Shown here: in pieces, positions 34,382 through 43,638 of the stretch
How the letters are laid out: each line of letters starts with the position of its first letter
Numbering within the stretch: the stretch's first letter is position 1
From: Dehalococcoidia bacterium UBA1123
GTDB taxonomy: Bacteria > Chloroflexota > Dehalococcoidia > Lucifugimonadales > UBA1123
Length of the DNA: 55,066 nucleotides
Direction: 5' to 3'
Assembly (NCBI GenBank): GCA_002313895.1
Contig: DCAW01000005.1
Span: 17,358 to 72,423, forward strand
Made by a program: the position numbers and the translations under genes
Notes under the pieces: generated by a model
The model's database searches: none
Told to the model about the DNA's origin: nothing
The model's input: only the letters and a program-made list of their open reading frames with translations

Positions 34382-35875
34382 ATGGCAGACCGACACAACC
34401 TCGTGGTAATCCTCAGCGACCAACAGCGTTACGACACGATGGCCTGTTATGGCAACGATTGGATTCAGACTCCACGTCTCAATGCGCTGGCCGATGAGAG
34501 CTTCGTATTCGAGGCTCCGTATGTCACTCAGCCGGTGTGCACGCCCTCACGTGTTTCCCTGCTCACCGGATTGTATCCCCATGCCGCTGGGCCAATCATG
34601 AACAAGATGCGCCTCGATCCTGACATCCCGGTCATCGCAGAAATGGTGTCCGAGGAGTACCACTGCGGCTACTACGGCAAGTGGCATCTGGGCGATGATC
34701 TGGAATCCCAACACGGATTTCACGAATGGGTTAGCTCAGAGGACGGGCACCGGCCAGAATACACCCGCCGTGAGTACCTCCGTCGGATGAGCGACTATCA
34801 CAGATACCTGGTCGACCAGGGTTATGAGCCTGAGACGGAGGTGGCGGGTGAAAAGATATTCGACGCTTTCCAGAGGGCGGAGCTTCCCGAAGAACACCAG
34901 ATGGCCGCTTTTCTCGGCAGAGGTGCCGCCGAATTCATTGGCCGCAACAAAGACAGGCCGTTCGTGCTTTACGTCAGCACGTTCGAGCCGCATCCGCCCT
35001 TTTACGGCCCGTTGAACGATCTCTATGACCCTGACGACATCCCTACCGGGCCGACGTTTCTGCAGCGCCCCGAAGGCGGGTCTCTGGTCAATCGCGCGAG
35101 GGCCGATTACAACCTCCAGTTCATCGACACGGGCGTGACGCCGAGCCCAGACGAGTACATCGTCGCTGCGAACGCGGCCGGTCTTGGCAACGAGGTGACC
35201 ACAGAATCCGACTGGCTCCGAATGCGCGCCCGCTACATGGCGAACATGACTCTGGTCGACCGAATGGTCGGAGACATCACCGACGCGCTTGAGCGAGCGG
35301 GCATCGCGGACAACACTGCCGTGGTGTTCACCAGCGACCACGGCGAGATGATTGGCGATCATGCCATGCTTGAAAAGCGCTCGTTCTATGAAGAGGCGTC
35401 TCGCGTCCCGCTTTTGATTCGCGCTCCGTGGATCGGCGGCGGCGATAAGGTTCCAGGCAGCATCAGCCAAATCGACCTCGTCCCCACGCTGCTTGACCTT
35501 TTGGACGACGATATTCCCGTTCATCTTCAGGGCACAAGCCAACTCGGAGTCCTCAAAGGCGAGGAGACATTGGACGACAACGACGTATTCATTCAATGGA
35601 ACGGTATCCACCCAGAAATGGAGGACAGGCATCTTGGCAGCGCAGAAATCAACCGGATGCTCACTCTGCCCTGGCGTTCAGTTGTGTCTGATCGCTGGAA
35701 GCTAAATCTGTGCGCCGGAGACCAGTGCGAGTTATTTGACCTGCGCTCAGACCCTCACGAAATGAACAATCTTTTCAACGACCCAACCCACCGCGACCGA
35801 ATCCGAGATATGGCGGCACGCGTACATACTTGGCAGGTGAGGACCGGAGACACGGCCCCGCTGCCCTCAGTCTAG
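34382..35875 (+). CDS. Arylsulfatase family protein (Cys-type)
   Basis: A 497-residue sulfatase of the alkaline phosphatase superfamily. LVVILSDQQRYDTMACYG near the N-terminus holds metal ligands. The formylglycine site is CTPSR with Cys53, a Cys-type site matched to the FGE next door. Later blocks are YGKWHLGDD, VVFTSDHGEMIGDHAMLEKRSFYEEASRVPLLIRAP and a C-terminal DLRSDPHEMNNLF. No signal peptide is seen, so it would act in the cytosol. It may desulfate small imported sulfate esters, such as algal sugars. AGGC site GGAGG lies 9 nt before the ATG. Confidence 0.9.
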   Translation: MADRHNLVVILSDQQRYDTMACYGNDWIQTPRLNALADESFVFEAPYVTQPVCTPSRVSLLTGLYPHAAGPIMNKMRLDPDIPVIAEMVSEEYHCGYYGKWHLGDDLESQHGFHEWVSSEDGHRPEYTRREYLRRMSDYHRYLVDQGYEPETEVAGEKIFDAFQRAELPEEHQMAAFLGRGAAEFIGRNKDRPFVLYVSTFEPHPPFYGPLNDLYDPDDIPTGPTFLQRPEGGSLVNRARADYNLQFIDTGVTPSPDEYIVAANAAGLGNEVTTESDWLRMRARYMANMTLVDRMVGDITDALERAGIADNTAVVFTSDHGEMIGDHAMLEKRSFYEEASRVPLLIRAPWIGGGDKVPGSISQIDLVPTLLDLLDDDIPVHLQGTSQLGVLKGEETLDDNDVFIQWNGIHPEMEDRHLGSAEINRMLTLPWRSVVSDRWKLNLCAGDQCELFDLRSDPHEMNNLFNDPTHRDRIRDMAARVHTWQVRTGDTAPLPSV

Positions 35876-35881
35876 CCTTGA

Positions 35882-37664
35882 GTGTCAGGCCCCATTGTCG
35901 AGGTTGTTCAAAGGATGGCTTTTCCGAGCGCCGCACGCTCGTTAGTCAGCCTCGGGACGATCATACTTACGCTCTCCATAGCCTGTGGAGGCGGAATCAC
36001 ACCGGAAACAATCGTCCGCGCCATTGCAGTTTTGCCTACGTCAACTCCTTTGGCGCTCGCAAAACCTGCCTTGACGCCCATTTCTGTAACATTGACACGC
36101 CGACCAACTGCATCACCAGTGGCAACGCGAACCGAAATCCCTTCGCCGACTCCAGAGCCTGAACGATACCGGTTGTCGATCGCGATTGTGCCGGATATAT
36201 CAGTGGAAATCGCCCGGCGCCACATCCCCACTCCGATGGCCTCTACCCGCAGGGGACGGAGGTCACAGTGTCTTTATCTGCTACCCCACCCAATGTCGCG
36301 TTCATCCGATGGGAAGACTATGCCCAGGGAGATGGCGTTCAGATGACGGTCACTGTTGATCGCAAGCTGCGAATCCGCGCGCTGTTCACACTGAGACCTA
36401 ATGAGACGCCGGTTCCGGCCCCACCGCCGACAACGCCATCGCCGCCACCTGTCATAGTCACCGCGACAAAAACTCAGGCACCTTCGACCAGAACGCCTGC
36501 TCGATCTCAGCTGGCGACGCCAATCCTCCTGCCAACACCTTTGCCCTTGCCATCGATCACGCCCGGGCGGTCACCGACGCCAAGTCTTCCCGCGACAGCG
36601 ACCCATACGCCTCCACCGACCGCGACGCCTGAAGCGGGCTCCGTCCGTTGGCAGCACAAGACCGGCAATTGGATAGACGCCGCGCCAGTTGTTCGAGATG
36701 ACGTGGTCTACATCGGCTCACAAGACGATGTTTTCTACGCCATACCGATATCCGGCAAGGTGGTCATTTAGTCATAGGATTCCGGCGGCTCTGTCACCGG
36801 AGCCGCCGCAGTCACCGACGACATGATTTTCATCACGACGCTGGCGGCACACGTTCGCGCAGTTAATCGAAAGACAGGCGAACGGGTCTGGAGATTCACA
36901 ACGGATGGACGGATATGGTCGGGGCCAACTGTCGCCGACGGGAGGGTATTCGCAGGTTCGGCGGATGACGCTGTATACGCACTGGATGAACGAAGCGGCT
37001 TCATGTTGTGGCGATTCAACACCGGTGGCAATGTCTCGGTTCGCCAGCTCACGATGAACAGACGGTTTATCCTGCATCGTCCAGCGATTTTGTTTACGCT
37101 CTCGACTCGGCAACCGGAGAAGTTCGCTGGAGAACCGGGCTCCAGAATAGCTCTATTTCCAGTCCGGCGATCGCTGAAGGTAAAGTGTTCGTAGGATCGT
37201 GGGATGATCATATTTACGCCCTCGATAAAAAATCCGGCACGCACTTGTGGAACTTTTGGGCAGGTGTTTCGGTTCTCACGTCGGTGACACATGGGGATTC
37301 GACAGTGTACGCGGGTTCTAACGACGGTTATCGCTACGCCCTGGACTCCAATGATGGCAGCCTGAGATGGAGGTTCCGAACCGGTGGAGAGGTCCAATCG
37401 ACACAGGTGTTGGACCACGGAGTTTTGTATTTTGCCTCAAACGACGAACAAGTCTACGCTGTCGATTCAGTGTCAGGCCGGGAAATCTGGAAGTTCGACG
37501 CTGGCGACCACATTATGGCCCCACCGATTGGTTATGAGGACACTGTTTATGTTGGCTCGAACGACAATCGGCTCTACACGCTGGCGGCTGCTGACGACGC
37601 AGATGTAATGTCTTCTAAGCTCGATTCTTCGACCACAACGCCTGTGCTAACTCTGAGTCCATAA
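35882..37664 (+). pseudogene. Broken lipoprotein with InlB-type repeat and PQQ beta-propeller
   Basis: Four lesions divide one gene. It begins with a lipoprotein signal (TLSIACGGG), then a Thr/Pro-rich linker and a bacterial-repeat domain (YRLSIAIVPDISVEIA). This continues in another frame from about 36220 as SDGLYPQGTEVTVSLSATPP. A long Pro/Thr linker and propeller repeats follow (VYIGSQDDVFYAI). The frame is cut by TAG at 36769-36771 and 36775-36777, where W/F would be usual. It goes on as DSGGSVTGAAAV, VRAVNRKTGERVWRF and FAGSADDAVYALDERSG, shifts frame again near 37045, then runs YALDSATGEVRW, IYALDKKSGTHLW and YAVDSVSGREIWKF to 37664. The family is PQQ-binding-like (BamB-type) repeats. 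Confidence 0.85.
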
Positions 37665-37676
37665 CTGCATGCGCCC

Positions 37677-38456
37677 TCAGTCGTCGAACAGCGACGCTCG
37701 TTGAGCAAAGTAAGGTTTTTCAAACAGGTTCTTTTGCCGATCTGTAAGCTGGACACCGGGCATGGGCGGATAACTAGGACCCCAAGATTGTTGGGCAGGG
37801 CTGTACTTGAACAGCAGAGACCGGCGCTGGTAATCGGCGACCCACGGAGCGGTTCCGTGAGTCAGGGCCTCCGTGAATATCACGGCTGACCCCGCATCGA
37901 CATGCGGGGTGACAACGCTGCCCGATTGTTCGTGGCCGGCGAGAATTTCTGGCGGACACGGATAGTTGGCTTTGTGGCTTCCAGGTACACAGCAGAATCC
38001 GCCAACTTCAGGTCCGGTTTCGCAGAGGTTCCACGCAACGACGGTAAGGCCATTGAAAACCTTCCCGTCCTGAAAGTGATAGTACTCTGGCGGGTCAAAC
38101 GGGGTGTTCCCTCCGTGGAGCCTCAATCGCTCAGTCCCGTCCTTCATATAGATTCCGTAGTAATGGTCGATTCTGAATCCATCACCTAAAATAAATCTCA
38201 ACGGGTCCATGATCGCCGGATGATCCAGTAGATTGTTGAATGGAGCGCCCCAGTCGAGGTATCCAGCGGTCTGATTGTTTTCATCGAACAACGAACCGCT
38301 GGAGCCGAATCTGGCCTCTGATGTCGCGAGACCAGGTTCAGGCAGGTTTTGCGCGTCGATGAGCCGGTTCAACTCGGTGGTTTCGTCCTGTTCAAGCGCA
38401 TTTTCTATAATCATGTAGCCGTTAATATCAAATAGGTATTTATCAAGTTCGTTCAA
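37677..38456 (-). CDS. Phytanoyl-CoA dioxygenase (PhyH) family protein
   Basis: A 259-residue Fe(II)/2-oxoglutarate-dependent oxygenase of the PhyH family. It opens with the family start LFDINGYMIIENALEQDE. The iron site should be formed by the His-x-Asp-like region near YYHFQDGKVFNGLTVVAWNL and the distal His in VIFTEALTHGTAPW near residue 200, with GGFCCVPGSHKANYP between them. An Arg in YQRRSLLFKY is a candidate 2-oxoglutarate anchor. Members hydroxylate small molecules or lipids; marine Chloroflexota carry many. It ends 12 bp from the convergent broken lipoprotein gene. Confidence 0.87.
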   Translation of the reverse strand: MNELDKYLFDINGYMIIENALEQDETTELNRLIDAQNLPEPGLATSEARFGSSGSLFDENNQTAGYLDWGAPFNNLLDHPAIMDPLRFILGDGFRIDHYYGIYMKDGTERLRLHGGNTPFDPPEYYHFQDGKVFNGLTVVAWNLCETGPEVGGFCCVPGSHKANYPCPPEILAGHEQSGSVVTPHVDAGSAVIFTEALTHGTAPWVADYQRRSLLFKYSPAQQSWGPSYPPMPGVQLTDRQKNLFEKPYFAQRASLFDD

Positions 38457-38683
38457 TTGTTCGCCGTCCTACTGAATTCGATTATTTCCCATCGCTATCC
38501 TGACTAGGTGGCCACATTCTATGCAAGGCAGCCACAGTTTCTCTCAGAATCAATTGGATGCACTCTTGGACACATTTTGAGCCGGTATTGTAATAAATTT
38601 AAGACAATGATTATTCGCCGACGCAAAGTCTATTGGCCACTTGAACCTCCGTCAAGCTGACGTCAATTCCGCAATTCTGGTTA

Positions 38684-38712
38684 TTGACATCGACGACCTA
38701 CGGCACTAGACT
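38684..38712 (+). promoter_or_regulatory. Promoter of the GNAT gene
   Basis: Perfect TTGACA (38684-38689) and TAGACT (38707-38712) with 17-nt spacing. This promoter makes the far-upstream TTG start in the same frame unlikely. The rest of the 320-bp gap 38457-38776 shows nothing else recognisable. Confidence 0.65.
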
Positions 38713-38776
38713 TCATCAACATCTTCCTGAGGCGCAAACAAGGGCGAAATTGCAGATTCATTCTAAACAACTCAGC

Positions 38777-39286
38777 ATGGTTATCGACGCGGAAACCGTG
38801 CGCGGTCTAACCACGGTCAAAGTATCCGACGGGTACACTCTCAGAGAGTATCATCCCGGAGACGAGGACACCTGGATTAGGCTAGTCAACATGGGCCAAT
38901 TCTCCTCAGTCTGGGACGTCGCCAAGTTTGAGAAGTACATGGCCAAGCACGAACGCAGGAAAGGCTCAAGAGTGGTGGTCAACCGTCAGGGCGTCGTCGC
39001 CGCCACATTTGCCTCTGTGCAGGAGGGCGAACGAAACATGGGCCGGCTGGATTTCGTGGTCAGTCACCCAGACCAGAGAGGCCACGGATTTGGGCGAATT
39101 GTTTGCACAGAAGTTTCGCGTCACCTGGTGGATCGCGGTTACAGCAAGATCATCTTGTTCACAGACGACTGGCGGCTTCCGGCAATCGGCCTCTACTTGT
39201 CGATGGGCTTTGAGCCTCAGATGAGCCGCGAGGATATGCCAGGACGGTGGGACGCTATCCACCAGAGTCTCGACGCTCGGCCATAG
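38777..39286 (+). CDS. GNAT family N-acetyltransferase
   Basis: A 169-residue acetyltransferase; the start ATG 38777 was chosen because the longer frame begins inside the promoter. Acetyl-CoA-binding motif A is present near residue 100 as LDFVVSHPDQRGHGFGRIVCTEV, with the R-x-x-G-x-G/A pattern. The C-terminal strand-helix (IILFTDDWRLPAIGLYLSMGF) is typical of GNAT motif B. No substrate can be proposed. It converges with the acyl-CoA dehydrogenase operon 9 bp away. Confidence 0.85.
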   Translation: MVIDAETVRGLTTVKVSDGYTLREYHPGDEDTWIRLVNMGQFSSVWDVAKFEKYMAKHERRKGSRVVVNRQGVVAATFASVQEGERNMGRLDFVVSHPDQRGHGFGRIVCTEVSRHLVDRGYSKIILFTDDWRLPAIGLYLSMGFEPQMSREDMPGRWDAIHQSLDARP

Positions 39287-39295
39287 CCTTTACAT

Positions 39296-40453
39296 CTACT
39301 CCAGAGCGTTCTCGCCTGTGATGTCCCTGCCCAATATGAGGGTGTGGATGTCGTGGGTACCTTCGTAAGTGTCCACCGTCTCCAGGTTCAGCATATGCCT
39401 GATTGATGGATGGTCCAACACGATGCCGCTGCCTCCCAAAATCTCTCTTGCGCTTCTAGCCGCCAGCAGAGCCGCGCGCACGTTGTCCCGTTTCGCCAGG
39501 GACACCAGAGAGTAGTTCAGCTTCCCTTGGTCCTTCAAAATCGCCAGGCGCCAAGCAAGGAGCATTCCGCGAGTGTGGTCTGAGACCATGTCCACAAACT
39601 TGGTCTGCACCAGTTGTCTGCTGGCGATCGGCTTGCCGAAAGTGGACCTGGTCTTGGAAAATGCCAGAGCGTCTTCGTAGACAGCTTCCAGCGCTCCCAA
39701 AGCGCCCCATGCGATTCCATACCTCGCCTGAGTCAGGCATGACAAAGGCCCGCGCAAGCCTCTTACATCGGGAAGCATCTGCGAGGCTGGAATCCGGCAA
39801 TCGTCCATCACCAGCTCGCTGGTCACAGATGCCCGCATGCTCAGTTTGTGCTTGATTTCGTTGGCAACGAATCCCGGAGTGTCAGTCGGAACGAGGAACC
39901 CGCAAACAACACCGCCGTCATCTTTGGCCCATACCAGAGCGACATCGGCGATATTCCCATTCGTGATCCACATCTTTGACCCGTTCAGAACATAGGATTC
40001 GCCGTCTTTGCGCGCGGTGGCCTTCATAGCGCCGGGGTCAGAGCCGCCCTCATGTTCGGTCAATCCGAAACACCCGATCATCTCTCCTGACGCCATCTTC
40101 GGCAGGTAGTTTTGTTTCTGCTCTTCAGAGCCGTAGCTGTAAATGGGGTACATCACCAGAGCGCCTTGAACTGAGGCGAAGCTTCGGAGTCCAGAGTCTA
40201 TGCGCTCCAGTTCATACATCAGCAATCCATAGGACATATTGTTGACGCCGGCGGTCCCGTACTCACTGGGCAAATTGGCGCCGAGGTAACCCATTTCGCC
40301 AAGTTTCGGGATCAGGTCTCGGGGAAATTCTCCTTTTTCCCAGGCGTCGGTGATGCCGGGCATGGCCTCGGCGTCCAGAAAATCTCTTGCCGTAGATTGC
40401 ACTTGCCGTTCGTCATCGGTCAACAGATCCAGAACCTGGCCGTAATCTAGCAT
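39296..40453 (-). CDS. Acyl-CoA dehydrogenase, glutaryl-CoA dehydrogenase-like
   Basis: A 385-residue flavin acyl-CoA dehydrogenase. The FAD-binding loop GCFGLTEHEGGSDPGAMKA and KMWITNG match the glutaryl-CoA dehydrogenase group, as does the C-terminal YEGTHDIHTLILGRDITG with the catalytic Glu near residue 368. Glutaryl-CoA dehydrogenase oxidatively decarboxylates glutaryl-CoA to crotonyl-CoA. The start is ATG 40453. It follows the second acyl-CoA dehydrogenase by 68 bp on the same strand, so the pair is likely an operon for a fatty or dicarboxylic acid. Confidence 0.86.
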   Translation of the reverse strand: MLDYGQVLDLLTDDERQVQSTARDFLDAEAMPGITDAWEKGEFPRDLIPKLGEMGYLGANLPSEYGTAGVNNMSYGLLMYELERIDSGLRSFASVQGALVMYPIYSYGSEEQKQNYLPKMASGEMIGCFGLTEHEGGSDPGAMKATARKDGESYVLNGSKMWITNGNIADVALVWAKDDGGVVCGFLVPTDTPGFVANEIKHKLSMRASVTSELVMDDCRIPASQMLPDVRGLRGPLSCLTQARYGIAWGALGALEAVYEDALAFSKTRSTFGKPIASRQLVQTKFVDMVSDHTRGMLLAWRLAILKDQGKLNYSLVSLAKRDNVRAALLAARSAREILGGSGIVLDHPSIRHMLNLETVDTYEGTHDIHTLILGRDITGENALE

Positions 40454-40521
40454 TTCATCTCCAAGCGGCGCACAAATATGATATGCGCCGGACTAAAATT
40501 CGGTTGCGAATCTCGTCGCGG

Positions 40522-41688
40522 CTAGTCTTCTTTTGGGAACAGCCCTGCCGCAATTCCGTCGTACGCCTGGTCGTTTGGGAGCGCCATAATCATCCCGGCT
40601 CTGGCATCGCGGAAGTATCGCTCGAAGGGCAATCGCGCCGCAAACGCCGTCCCGCCGAACATTGTCATCAGTTCCTGAGTGACCTCGACAGCGGTTTCAG
40701 AACAGGTGACTTTCGCTTGAAGAATTGGAAGCATCGAAGTCAGTTTGCCCTGGTCGAATGTTGCGGCGGCGGCGTGCAGCATGGTCTGGGCGGCTTCGAT
40801 CTTGGTTGCAAGCTCGGCCATCCTTCGCTGGTTGACTGGGGCGTCCAGACGACGAGAACCGCTGGCATATCGTTGGTTTCCGACGTCGGACGCTATCTCA
40901 AATGCCCCGGATCCAACGCCTAGGTAGGCCGCAGCGTAGGTGAGACCTAACACCGGCGTGAACAGCCCTCCGGCGTCGCTCATGACGGTATGCTCGGCTC
41001 CAATGCGATTTCCTTCTGGCACAAAGCCGTTGAATCGAACTGGCGAGCTAGAATTGCCTCGGAGGCCCAGACCCTCCCAGGGTTCGAGAATTTCCCATTC
41101 GATTTCGTCTCGCTCAACAAACAACACGCTAATCTGGGTTAGCGGCGTGTCCTCCCCTCCGATGCGGCACAGGAAGAAATAGTGGCTCGCTTTGCCTGCG
41201 GACGTAACATAGGATTTCCGAGACCCGTTGATCTGGTAGCCGCCGTCGACCTTTTGGACGGGCGAGAACGCACGGCTGGAGGTCCAGTTGTCTTCGGTTG
41301 TCCAGGTTTCGGAGCCCGCCACAGTGGCGAAGACTTCCCCTTTTGCCATCGGCTTAATGAATCTCTCCACCTGCTCGTCTGTGGGTATGCGTGAGATGAC
41401 CTCCGACGCTTCAATGTGCATTTTGTAGCACATCGCAGTCGAGGAGCATTTCTTTGCCAACTCCTCTACGATCAGGCAAGTAGTGAGCAGGTCTTTGCCC
41501 AGGCCGCCGTGCTCTTCAGACACTCTGAGTCCCAAAAGTCCCTCCGCTTTCAGCGCGTCGAGCGACTTTTGGGGGTAGCTGCGATCGCGGTCCACCCGCT
41601 CGGCGTTAGGAGCCAGGACGCGCTCGGCGATACCCGCGGCGCGATCCTTCCAAGTCTGCTGTTCCTTGGTGAGAGGAAAAAACGACAT
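40522..41688 (-). CDS. Acyl-CoA dehydrogenase with atypical C-terminus
   Basis: A 388-residue acyl-CoA dehydrogenase fold protein with the mid-domain AGSETWTTEDNW in place of the usual T-E-P-x-x-GS block and INGSRKSYVTSAG before it. The C-terminal region reads FGGTAFAARLPFERYFRDARAGMIMALPNDQAYDGI and lacks the YEGT catalytic Glu of classical members. This matches the subgroup ending in a PTNDQ-like motif, whose catalytic base is elsewhere. It starts at ATG 41688 (AAGGA upstream). The pair with the glutaryl-type enzyme suggests the same degradation pathway. Confidence 0.85.
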   Translation of the reverse strand: MSFFPLTKEQQTWKDRAAGIAERVLAPNAERVDRDRSYPQKSLDALKAEGLLGLRVSEEHGGLGKDLLTTCLIVEELAKKCSSTAMCYKMHIEASEVISRIPTDEQVERFIKPMAKGEVFATVAGSETWTTEDNWTSSRAFSPVQKVDGGYQINGSRKSYVTSAGKASHYFFLCRIGGEDTPLTQISVLFVERDEIEWEILEPWEGLGLRGNSSSPVRFNGFVPEGNRIGAEHTVMSDAGGLFTPVLGLTYAAAYLGVGSGAFEIASDVGNQRYASGSRRLDAPVNQRRMAELATKIEAAQTMLHAAAATFDQGKLTSMLPILQAKVTCSETAVEVTQELMTMFGGTAFAARLPFERYFRDARAGMIMALPNDQAYDGIAAGLFPKED

Positions 41689-41706
41689 TAAATAGGGTCC
41701 TTTCGG

Positions 41707-41734
41707 AGCGTAGAGCGCACTAGTTTCAAGTCAA
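41707..41734 (-). promoter_or_regulatory. Candidate promoter of the acyl-CoA dehydrogenase pair
   Basis: On the minus strand TTGACT (41729-41734) and TACGCT (41707-41712) with 16-nt spacing. This is a moderate match, and the start would be very close to the ATG at 41688. A 13-bp palindrome AACGTGCCACGTT at 41798-41810 lies about 65 bp upstream and could be an operator. Confidence 0.4.
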
Positions 41735-41841
41735 TTTGTCGCATTGATGATAGATGCAACTCACTTGAAAATGCCAGCGCGAAGATTTCGGACACGGAAC
41801 GTGCCACGTTCTCTTGTGGCAATGTCAGTGTAAAATAAACA

Positions 41842-41874
41842 CCGAAGCGTTTTGAAACAAACACAACGCTTCGG
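41842..41874 (-). terminator. Terminator of the frameshifted membrane-protein gene
   Basis: On the minus strand a 10-bp stem (CCGAAGCGTT and AACGCTTCGG) with a 13-nt loop is followed by TGTTTATTTTAC. It lies about 60 bp past the restored stop at 41934. Confidence 0.7.
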
Positions 41875-41933
41875 CGCTTGAGTCATTGCTCGTCGATGGG
41901 ATGAGAATCGGGTCGAATCTCTGAACCGACCAG

Positions 41934-42873
41934 TTAATTCAGAACATCGTCCACGAGAGCAGCACCGTTGACGAATTTTACGACGTAGGTCAACTCGATC
42001 TCAATGTCCCCCGGCGTTGGCCATTTGACTGCCGCTGGTCCTGGCGGTGACATCCACATGACAACCAACGTCATCACACAGATTCCCAGCAATTAACTTT
42101 TCGATTCGCATTTGAGAGCCGAGGTTGTTGGCTATGAAAGCCTGATCAATTGCGCTCTGGCGGAATTGATCGGTGACATGATTGACAATTCCGTCATTGT
42201 CATAGGCGTTTAAGCTATCTATGTAGGCGCGAGCTACACTTTCAGCGGTCGAAGCCAAAATTGATAACTCGAAGATTAGCGGTTGGTAATTCACAGGTGA
42301 CGTCGCCGTTTTTTCGAGAGAAATGCTGGACAGTGTGTGGTGCACTGAATCGATCCATCCATGAATCGGGCCAGAGATGACAGGCAAAATGAATAACATG
42401 ATCGCGACGCCGAGCAATGTCCACATGAATGGGCGCATCGCCTGTTCGACGACATCATCCAGACGCAATATTCTGTGCAAGGCAGGCGAACTATCATCCG
42501 CGAGTATCTCTGTAAGTTTTTCAGCGCGTTGGCTCGCGCATGTAACGCACGTGCAAGCCGGGCCGTGGCCCAGGGGACGAATCATTGGTCTGGACGCAAA
42601 GGTGGCGGTTCCCAATAATGGCGATTGGACGGTCATATTGCCGGAGTCTCCAGGTAGAACGACAGCATGCGGCCTACTTGACTGGCCGGTGGAATCATCT
42701 GTGGACTGGTCGTCAGAATTCCAGTTAAATCGAAACCGTCGTCCTGAAGATCGCTCCTGTTCCTCATCAGAATCTTTCGAGCGCTCTGCCGGGCGCCCTT
42801 GCCGCTCTGCGTCCAGGTCACGCTTTACGACCAAGCCGCGTTGGTCGTTCGACCCATCTTCGCTCCTGTCCAC
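41934..42873 (-). pseudogene. Single-span membrane protein with an internal frameshift near its C-terminus
   Basis: The frame from GTG 42873 encodes a highly charged N-terminus (about residues 1-60), a CTCVTC cysteine pair near residue 107 and one transmembrane helix near 150-166 (WTLLGVAIMLFILPVI). A periplasm-like domain follows (SVARAYIDSLNAYDNDGIVNHVTD, with MRIEKLIAGN later). It then ends early as RTSGSQMANAGGH at 42001. A 1-nt shift near 42045 gives a natural continuation, PPGPAAVKWPTPGDIEIE then LTYVVKFVNGAALVDDVLN, to TAA at 41934-41936, followed by the terminator. I do not recognise the family. Truncation of 35 residues may or may not abolish function. Confidence 0.65.
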
Positions 42874-43000
42874 TCTCTATGCTGTTCTTCCGAAATTTTG
42901 AGACCGATTCGTTCATTTGACGCCTCTCCAAATCGAAGCTAACACAACAGACTGGGCAGCGAATTCCTTACACTTCGGTATGATTCGCACGGTTGTTTCC

Positions 43001-43609
43001 TCAGTCGAGCGGGTTCCCCCATCGGTCCTGATACACCACATCATCCAACGGCCCTCGCGACACATCGCCAAAACTCACGTCAGGGGCCGGGTATCCAACT
43101 GGAATGAGCGCGGCAGTGTCGAATTGGTCTGGTATGCCAAGCAATTGTTTCACTTCGGTTTCAAACTGCGTGTGCATCGTGGTGATGACCGTTCCGAGAC
43201 CCAACGACCGCGCCGTCAGCATCAGATTTTGGACGGCCGGATAGATAGACGCGCCACGAGTGTCCAGCCCACCCGTAATATGGGAGCTTCCCGTGGCGAT
43301 GCAGGCGAGAACTATCACTGGAATGTTCTCCATCTGTTCGCCCAGAACGCCTCCTGACCGGTAAGGCTGAGTATAGGCTTCATCTCCGATGCGGCTCACC
43401 GTCTCCGTCCACGCCTGGAGATACCAGTCACCCAACCTGCGTTTGGTCTCTTTATCTCGAACAACGAGGAACCTCCACTGCTGGCGATTGCCTGCGTTCG
43501 GGGCCGACGTTGCTGCCTCCATCAATGTCCTGACCGTCTCGTCGGAGACCGGCCTGTCGCTGAAGTGACGAATTGCCCTCTGCGTGCTGATGGCTTCTGA
43601 AATTTCCAT
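43001..43609 (-). CDS. Nitroreductase family protein
   Basis: A 202-residue FMN-dependent nitroreductase; ATG 43609 has GGAG 8 nt upstream (a longer frame reaches 43639). Family signature: AISTQRAIRHFSDRPVSDETVRTLMEAATSAPNAGNRQQWRFLVV, which binds FMN phosphate and ring. The mid-region RSLGLGTVITTMHTQFETEVKQLLGIPD and the late PVGYPA complete it. Reduces nitro groups, quinones or dehalogenates in some relatives. It lies 29 bp downstream of the MmgE/PrpD gene. Confidence 0.87.
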   Translation of the reverse strand: MEISEAISTQRAIRHFSDRPVSDETVRTLMEAATSAPNAGNRQQWRFLVVRDKETKRRLGDWYLQAWTETVSRIGDEAYTQPYRSGGVLGEQMENIPVIVLACIATGSSHITGGLDTRGASIYPAVQNLMLTARSLGLGTVITTMHTQFETEVKQLLGIPDQFDTAALIPVGYPAPDVSFGDVSRGPLDDVVYQDRWGNPLD

Positions 43610-43638
43610 ATTTTCGACTCCGGGTCCAGCGCTCCGCA

